Positions 57,015 to 64,000 of a stretch of 64,000 nt of DNA are shown piece after piece; position 1 is the first letter of the stretch, and each line of letters begins with the position of its first letter. The DNA lies in the NCBI GenBank assembly GCA_034440575.1, contig JAOTOL010001198.1, positions 62,001 through 126,000 on the forward strand. Reading direction: 5' to 3'. The position numbers were made by a program, and so were the translations under genes. The DNA comes from Imbricaverruca yamaguchii (lineage: Eukaryota > Arthropoda > Thecostraca > Neoverrucidae). The notes beneath the pieces are model-generated. The model did not search any database. It saw nothing but the letters and a program-made list of their open reading frames with translations, and had not been told where the DNA came from.

Positions 57015-57370
57015 TGCAATCTGTACAGCAGCAGGCCCGTGACGCTGTGCCGTCTGAACAGCAGCAGGCCCGTGCCGCTGTGCCGTCTGAACAGCAGCAG
57101 GCCCGTGCCGCTGTGCCGTCTGAACAGCAGCAGACCCAGGCTGCTGTGTCGCCTGAACCACAGCAGACCCAGGCTGCTGTGTCGCCTGAACCTCAGCAGA
57201 CCCAGGCTGCTGTGTCGCCTGAACCTCAGCAGACCCAGGCTGCTGTGTCGCCTGAACCTCAGCAGACCCAGGCTGCTGTGTCGCCTGAACCACAGCAGCC
57301 CCAGGCTGCTGTGTCGCCTGAACCTCAGCAGACCCAGGCTGCTGTGTCGCCTGAACCTCAGCAGACCTGT
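57015..57370 (+). repeat. 33-bp minisatellite, coding potential uncertain
   Basis: About 11 copies of 'cctcagcagacccaggctgc' 'tgtgtcgcctgaa'. One plus frame (56669-57613, 314 codons) reads an 11-residue repeat AAVSPEPQQTQ and then a GC-rich Ala/Arg/Gly tail. Both strands are open in several frames because 33 is a multiple of three. No homology is recognised; a real protein is possible but unsupported. Confidence 0.85.
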
Positions 57371-58059
57371 AACGCTGCGCAGCCTACTGTTCCGGCGCCA
57401 CCGCCGGCGTGTGGCGGCGGCAGGGCGGGGCCCGCGGGCGCGCCACTGGGCCGCGCCACCGGGCCGTGTCTCCTGACCGGACGGCACCGCCGCGCCGGAA
57501 GTCGGCCCGAGTCGGCCGGAAGTGACGCTCGACGCCGCCCGCGGCGCAAGGACAGCTCTGCTGGGGGCGGCGCCTGTGCGGCGCAGGCGGCGCAGGCGAG
57601 GATCCGACCGTGACCGCCTCGGGCCGCGTGCGGCAGGTGAATTGGGGATGCCGCGGCTGCTGTGCTACCTCGCCGACCAACTCCATTGGTACATTGGTGC
57701 TACGTCGTTGGTCCTGCTCGTTGTACGAGCGGGAGTACCTACCAGCTCTCTTCCCTCAGTCTATGACAGCAGCGTTTGTGAAGGTATATGAGTGGGTAAG
57801 GGGAGTTAAATACCTTACTAACATCCCTAGGTATTTTGCGGGTGACAGTACTCATGTGACCTGGCAACTGTGTATGGACTTGACGCTGCACAAATTGCCA
57901 CATCGCTACAGACAACACTCATCGGTGGTGTGCCGGACTTGATCCACTTCGTGGCGGGTCGGCCAGGTCGTGGGTCTCTGGTGCTTCGGGGACGATGGTA
58001 CCTCAGACTCCCTGAGAGTTGGTGCCGGGGTATGGTCTCCAGTGTGGGCGGGAGATAAT

Positions 58060-58905
58060 GACCTCCTCAGGCTGTTCAGGGGAAGAGCATGCGTCTTCTG
58101 TGACCTGCAGGAGGTGGTGGCCTCCTCAGACTGCGCAAATGTGGAGCACGTGTCTTCTGTGAACTGTGGGAGGTCATAACCTCCTCGAACTGTTCAGGGG
58201 CAGAGGATGTGTCTCATGGCGTAGCGGCGTCTGTAGCGACGTAGGTCATCACCCGTGAGAGGTGGTAACTTCCTCAGATTATTAGGGGGCAGAGCACGTG
58301 CCTCCTGTGATCCTGGTAGGTGATAACCTCGGACTGTTCATGGACAGAGCACGTGTCTCCTGTGGCCTGTGGCAGATGATGACCTACTCAGATTATTAGG
58401 GGGCAGAGCACGTGTCTCCTGTGACCCTGGTAGGTGACAACCTCGGACTGTTCATGGACAGAGCACGTGTCTCCTGTGGCCTGTGGCAGGTGATGACCTA
58501 CTCAGATTATTAGGGGCGGAGCACGTGTCTCCTCTGACCCTGGTAGGTGATAACCTCCTCAGATTATTAGGGGGCAGAGCACGTGCCTCCTGTGACCCTG
58601 GTAGGTGACAACCTCGGACTGTTCATGGACAGAGCACGTGTCTCCTGTGGCCTGTGGTAGGTGATGACCTCGGACTGTTTGGGGACAGAGCACGTGTCTC
58701 CTGTGGCCTGTGGTAGGTGATGACCTACTCACATTATTTGGGGACAAAGCACGTGTCTCCTGTGGCCGGTGACAGGTGATGACCTACTCAGATTATTAGG
58801 GGCGGAGCACGTGTCACCAGTGACCTGCGGAAGCTGATGACTAGTTGATCAAACTGTAGAGGCGCAGAACACGTGTTCCGGAGGCCTGTGGAAGATGATA
58901 ACCGC
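58060..58905. repeat. 58-60-bp minisatellite with CACGTG E-boxes
   Basis: About 14 units of 'ggcagagcacgtgtctcctg', 'tgaccctggtaggtgat' and 'aacctcctcagattattagg'. Nearly every unit keeps GCACGTG; a few near the start are mutated (gcatgcg, gatgtg). Confidence 0.93.
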
Positions 58906-59524
58906 CTCAGATTGTTTGGTAGCGGGGGTGGGGCGGAGTACGAACCTTTGCGTGCCGACATCCTTAGCGGCCACGAATGCGGCTGATTGAAAATTCCTGT
59001 CTTGCGATCAAACAACACTCATTACTCGTCGGTGTACCATCACTGCTGCTGGATTGCGTGAGGAGCGGGCCGATTGGGTCTGCACTTCTGCTGCGGGGGT
59101 CCGTGACGAGTTCGGGGGCGTGGCCTCTGAGGAATGTGTTCGTGCCCGCCGGTCAGTGTTCAGCCCCTGAGCCAACTCACGCTCCATGAGCCACACAACG
59201 AGCCGCGCACCAGGGCAGAACAGCTTCCCTCTGCCCACATTTATATGTGTGAGACTTTGTTGGGCTCGTGTCCGTCCGTTCTCACATTGGAGTGCCAGCC
59301 CAACATTCGTCAGGGATATCATCTGGCTTAGGCGTGAATGATAAAACTCAGTTGGAACTTCGACCTTAAAGGAGGCGCGCAGCACGTTTTTTTCGGGGGA
59401 GAGGCTCGGATATGGGTCAGGAATACTTTTGACCGATATATTTTGGCAAAATCGCAAGACAGAACCAGAACCTGTGCCAAGACGGAACCCGAACCTAGGC
59501 ATAATCAGTTGATCGTTGTCATCT

Positions 59525-59965
59525 GGCACCTTCCCGCCCCTGAGCATGTCGAGGGTTCAGCCCCTCCCTTGACGGTGTCGAGGGGATCTTCTCGCCCCGG
59601 ACTGTACCGATGGCACAGCCCCCTCCCCTGACCGTGGCAAGGGCACACTCCTGCCCCTGACTGTGCTGGACGTACAGCCCCTGTCCCTGGTCCTGCCGAG
59701 GGCACCTTCCTGCCCCTGACCGTGTCGAAAGTGCACCCCCTCCCCTGACCTCATAGAGGGCACAACACACTCCGCGCTCACCCGCCTGACAGTAACGAGG
59801 GTAGAACCCTCTTTCCACAGTCGTGTCAACGGTGCTACCCCGTGCTTTGACCGTGCCGAGGACACATCTCTCCCCCCCGGGCTGCCGAGGACACATCTCC
59901 CCAGTACCCCCCTCGGGCTGCCGAGGACACAGCTCTCCAGTACCCCCCCGCCCCCCGGGCTGGCT
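59525..59965. repeat. Diverged tandem repeat of ctgcccctgaccgtg
   Basis: About 14 loose copies of 'gagggcaccttcctgcccct' 'gaccgtgtc' (25-32 bp). The longest open frames on the minus strand come from it. Confidence 0.75.
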
Positions 59966-60544
59966 CGCTGACGACACACCAGCCAGCACCAGACAGCCGC
60001 CAATTGGCCGCCGGCGGCTGCGGCTTTGTTCCTGCGGACGTCATCGTACCGTGGGGTGGCGCCTGATGGCGCACAGCCGAGCCCCGTGTGACGCAGGGAC
60101 TGCGCCGGTCTGCGACGGCGTCACCGGCACGGGTCATCTCGGGCGATGGCGGATGGCAGGAAGGCTCATAATCCGCTCAGCCGGACGGTCAGCATGGCCG
60201 CGATAATCAGCGGGCAGTCTTCGTCGAACCATCTCGCTTGCCGCCAATACGTTAAGGTGATCTAAATACTTTAAATCAACGATGTAGTGAAATCACTATA
60301 AGTCGGTTAATCATTAATCTCAATGTACTGCATGCGGTCTAAATTACCAAAATGCAGCCGGAAAAGGTTACCTCCCGCAATGCGAATGGTGGCCTACTAT
60401 GCCCGAACGATAGGAGAGGGGTACAACTTCAGGTGATACAGCTATTGTCCCATGGTGAAAAAAAACTTAATAAATGACGGAAAGTTGGACATAGAGAGAG
60501 ACAGAGAGGGAGAGTGAGAGCGAGAGAGCGAGAGAGAGAGAGAG

Positions 60545-60615
<71 letters not shown>

Positions 60616-61100
60616 CGGAGAGACGGAGAGACGGAGAGAGATAAAGGGGGAAGGAAAAGATCCATTACACCGATGCCATACAGCGGAATACCCGCAATCA
60701 CTGTGTTTTGCATGGCTCCTCTACATGAGTCACATCACACGCACGGTGTTTTCATGTTCTGAGTGATGAGCTGATAGCACAACATAGCGTATCGTGGGCA
60801 GTTCCCGTTCAGCTGCACCCGACCTGACCCGACTAACCTAGTTAATCGAGTGACTCGACTAACCTGGCTGACCGAGTGCCCCCTATTTTGAGCACGACCC
60901 AGCCGACCCCGTTTTCTACCTGACAGGGCTGACCGGACCAGACTAACGTGACTGACCCTCCTGACAGCAGCGGCCGGCAGCTGCACCAGCAGACCGGTCC
61001 ATGCCCTGCAGGCGATCACGGGGTCATGGTGAAGGTCATCAGTAGGGACACACTGAGCGGCGACACCGAGGCGCTGCGACTGACCGTGACCCCGATCTCG
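59966..61100. other. Intergenic, with (GA)n microsatellite
   Basis: No gene is recognised. A (GA)n tract with interruptions lies at 60492-60640. A cluster of 'ctgacccgactaacc' words lies at 60820-60960. Confidence 0.6.
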
Positions 61101-61109
61101 TGACTGTGA

Positions 61110-61316
61110 CCACGAGTCACGTGACTGGCTGTGAGTGTGACCCCGTGACTGGCTGTGAGTGTGACCCTGTGACTGGCTGTGAGTGTGACCCCGTGACTGG
61201 TTGTGACTGTGACCCCGTGACTGGTTGTGACTGTGACCCCGTAACTGGTTGTGACTGTGACCACGTGACTGGCTGTGACTGTGACCCCGTGACTGGCTGT
61301 GAGTGTGACCCTGACG
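61110..61316. repeat. 24-bp minisatellite, tgtgaccccgtgactggctg
   Basis: About nine units with ggc/ggt and gag/gac variants; both strands are open since 24 is a multiple of three. Confidence 0.93.
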
Positions 61317-61512
61317 CCCGGCCTTCCCCGGTCAGCAGCCACGTCAGCATCAGCTGCCCCCGTGCGGTACTGCCACGCCGGCCACTTCCGACGCACGCCC
61401 TTCCCTCCGCAATTGGCCGTCTCAAGGCAGCGGCTTCCTTCCGGCGCGTGCCACACCAGTGATCCGGACCTCCGAAGTCGCCACGCGTGCTGCGTCGGCG
61501 CCTCATAGTGGG

Positions 61513-61552
61513 GTCCGGTGCGCTCTAAAGCCCAAATGACTAACTAACTACG
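61513..61552 (+). repeat. Orphan retroposon 3' tail
   Basis: 'ggtgcgctctaaagcccaaa' then 'tgactaactaacta'. Best-preserved copy of the tail also seen at 9258, 16717 and 28338. Confidence 0.5.
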
Positions 61553-61862
61553 TGCGGCGTCGGTGCCGGTTGGTGTCCAGTGTGTGTCACATCCGTGCCC
61601 CATGCAGGGAGTCGTCACGTACGGTAATTGTGCCCAACTTCATGAGCAACAACGCGCGGAACTCTAGTTCCATGTTGGGGTCCGGTTCGTGCCATGCCAG
61701 TGTCTACGTTAGGATCCGCTAAAAACGACACCGGGGCCCTGTGTTAAGGTCCGAGATACGCGGCACCAGTGCTGTTCTTCTCACGACTCACCGACACGCT
61801 GCGTTAGAGTTAAATGTAAACAGGTTGTGCTTTAACACCATCTAGGTGTATCATAGCACCAC

Positions 61863-61974
61863 CTAACCTTTCTAACTTCAACGTTGGTACCCATGGGGAT
61901 GTGTACAAAAGCGCCAACTAACCTTTCTAACTTCAACGTTGGTACCCATGGGGATGTGTACAAAAGGGCCAACT
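61863..61974. repeat. 55-bp tandem duplication
   Basis: Two copies of the unit starting 'ctaacctttctaacttcaac', at 61863 and 61918, differ at only one or two positions. Confidence 0.93.
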
Positions 61975-63107
61975 AGAAATCGCAGGACCATGCAAAAGCA
62001 CAGCTTGAAGTACTCAGAAGACTAATAAAAATTTCATCGGTGCGTCAGAGGTACTGTAGTGTGGTCCGCAGGGCCCTCCACTGCCGTGACACGGACGTGT
62101 GGCCTCCAATGCCCACGGGGAAACAGCCGTGTCTCTCCCTTCTCCAGCATACACAAGCACAAGAGACCGAAGCTGTCTCAACACGAGTCAGCGCCTCCTC
62201 GGTCCCAGCAGCACGTAACACCACCGCAATCGCAGATACTCAGCGGGTGCCAATGAGTGTCGCTGGGTCAATGAGTTAACGAACACCGCAGGAATGCACA
62301 GACATTTCGCTCGACATCCTCTCGAAAACATTCAGCGTTCATCCTCAAGGGCCCGTGGGAATGTTTGGAATTCAAGAGGTTTTTAGGAAATTCAGGGTCT
62401 TTTGGGGCTGGAGGAATCTCCAGAGTTTAAGGACAGGCTGGGAACATGATCGGGTCCCTGGGACCTGGAAAGGCCCCTTGAAGCTATAGGGCCCGTTAAA
62501 CCTACACGATATACGGAAACGAAAGCAAGATTCAATGGGTAAGGGACCCATGCCTTCCCCTCCCCACCCACATCTATAGATTTTTGCAAACATCCCGAAC
62601 TAAAATGTTTTTCTTCTTCGAAATCTAAGAATATTTTATTACATGAGCAGTACAACAATACATACATAGGTGTTAAGCAGATCCGACTGCTGTTGGTCTT
62701 TCAAAGCTGATGAGTGTGTCGAAATCTGAGAAATTTGTTTGAATTTGGCCCTACAGCCAAGCTTTCCGATTCTCCCATGACGGGAACTTAAAGAAACTGG
62801 GGATATGTCGGGGCAAGATAGATCCTCTTGGGAGGATATCATTTTAGCTACAAAAAGGTTGAATGGGCCTTTTCAACATAAAGTGGGCTATTCGGGGACT
62901 CTTGCAGTTTTGTGTGCAGATCGCAGCAATACCGCGCGCCAATGGACTCCACGTGGGAGCGTACGCCGGTCCACCTCCACGTGGCGCAACGAGCGGCCAC
63001 TGCGGACGCCTGCCTTATGTGTTTTTGGCGGGCACTTTTACTCCATAAACGGTGAAATTAGGCCACCGGTCAGTTTCCGGTCCGGCAGCCGGTAACGCGC
63101 GCCGCAC

Positions 63108-63153
63108 AAAAATGGCGCGCTGGAGACCAGCGATTTCCCAGCGCGCCATTTTT
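63108..63153. repeat. Perfect inverted repeat in GC-rich island
   Basis: 'aaaaatggcgcgctgg' (63108-63123) and 'ccagcgcgccattttt' (63138-63153) are exact reverse complements around 14 bases. The surrounding 62.93-63.30 kb is CpG-rich and also holds 'ccacgtgg'-type motifs at 62950 and 62978. It may be a promoter of a gene outside the window. Confidence 0.85.
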
Positions 63154-63525
63154 CGGTGGCGGGTGCTCTAATGCCCGAGTTGGCGGCGCACGTGCCCGCA
63201 CGGCGGCACGTGCGCCGCCGCGGACCAGCGGAGCGCAAAAAAAAACCAACTGACTGCGACCGCCCTCCGCGGCGATGTTGCCGGTGGTTATAAGGCGAAG
63301 TTATAGTAATTTACGGCGAAGACAATGCAATGGACGTTCGAGTATGTTTGTGAATGTGTGCATGGTCTTGTGAAAAGTAGGCAGAGGGAATTTTCGCTGC
63401 TTCCGAAACGGCATCATTCAATCAATCAGCCACTGGTGTTACATGTTTGATCGCCGCTTTGATACAACAACGATAAAAGCAACCCATTTCATCCCTGTTT
63501 GGGGGGAGAGGGAGGGAAAGAGGGA

Positions 63526-63547
63526 GGGGGGGGGGGGGGGGGGGGGG

Positions 63548-63616
<69 letters not shown>
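63526..63616. repeat. Poly(G)25 then (GA)n
   Basis: 25 G, then about 33 GA units, decaying into 'gagacagagaccgagac' repeats to about 63720. Confidence 0.95.
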
Positions 63617-63619
<3 letters not shown>

Positions 63620-64000
63620 GAAACCGAGACGAAGACAGAGACAGAGACAGAGACCGAGACCGAGACCGGGACTGAGACCTGGGCTGACATTGAGACTGAG
63701 ACCGAGACAGTGACCGAGGATCGAGGCAGTAGCGACATTTTAATAGGGCGACAGAAGTTTTCAAGTTGATCTTTTTCATCCATCATAGGCATAATATTAT
63801 ATCTCACGAAGTTTGTTGGACGCGTGGCCACCGTTCCGCACTGTGGCGACGTCCATGAAGTTGAAGTGAGGGGAAGTGCAAAACTTGTCATGCGAGACGT
63901 GTTGAACACAACAATGAAAAGTGACGCAACTATACAGTATACGAAGTATTTATCGCATCGCAACAGTACGACCAGAATGGAGGATGTTGAAATATCGTAG

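Overview
The window is eukaryotic: small coding exons with GT/AG borders, tRNA-derived SINEs, a non-LTR retrotransposon and very abundant minisatellites. All three host genes I can reconstruct are conserved animal genes, and the Prospero domain reads as an arthropod type. I infer a crustacean-like arthropod; a barnacle is only a guess from the GC-rich exons and tandem-repeat load.

Genes. (1) 491-5515, minus: UFC1, the E2 enzyme for the ubiquitin-like protein UFM1; 4 exons, 171 aa, active-site Cys at residue 116. (2) 6242-21454, plus: SCFD1/Sly1, the Sec1/Munc18 protein of ER-Golgi vesicle fusion; 14 exons, 632 aa, all junction phases agree. UFC1 and SCFD1 are divergent, with 726 bp between start codons, and both act at the ER. 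(3) 29671-39880, minus: prospero, the neural and glial transcription factor; 4 coding exons, about 658 aa in the shortest form, with the complete C-terminal homeo-Prospero domain.

Mobile elements. A CR1-like LINE (about 22708-26080, minus) has a full-length ORF2 with endonuclease and reverse transcriptase, the 3' end of an ORF1 encoding an SGNH-esterase C-terminus, and an 8-bp microsatellite tail. Next to it lies a roughly 1-kb segment with 18-bp terminal inverted repeats (26081-27085). Two tRNA-derived SINE families are present, three insertions having intact target-site duplications.

Repeats. The main peculiarity is minisatellites of 18-80 bp units in introns, flanks and intergenic DNA. 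In two genes the array unit contains the end of a coding exon plus its 5' splice site: SCFD1 exon 6 (45-bp unit, about 6 copies) and prospero exon 1 (48-bp unit, about 24 copies). Both units are multiples of three, so each extra copy is a potential in-frame alternative donor. At 42.2-45.6 kb lies a 3.3-kb array, mostly of 58-bp units that each hold a perfect hairpin. A 51-bp-arm perfect inverted repeat sits in SCFD1 intron 1.

From 46 kb to the right end I find no convincing host gene: AT-rich single-copy-like DNA, microsatellites, further minisatellites and two weak transposon-like ORFs. Two stretches (1246-1705 and 54250-54420) collapse into homopolymers and may be assembly or sequencing artefacts.
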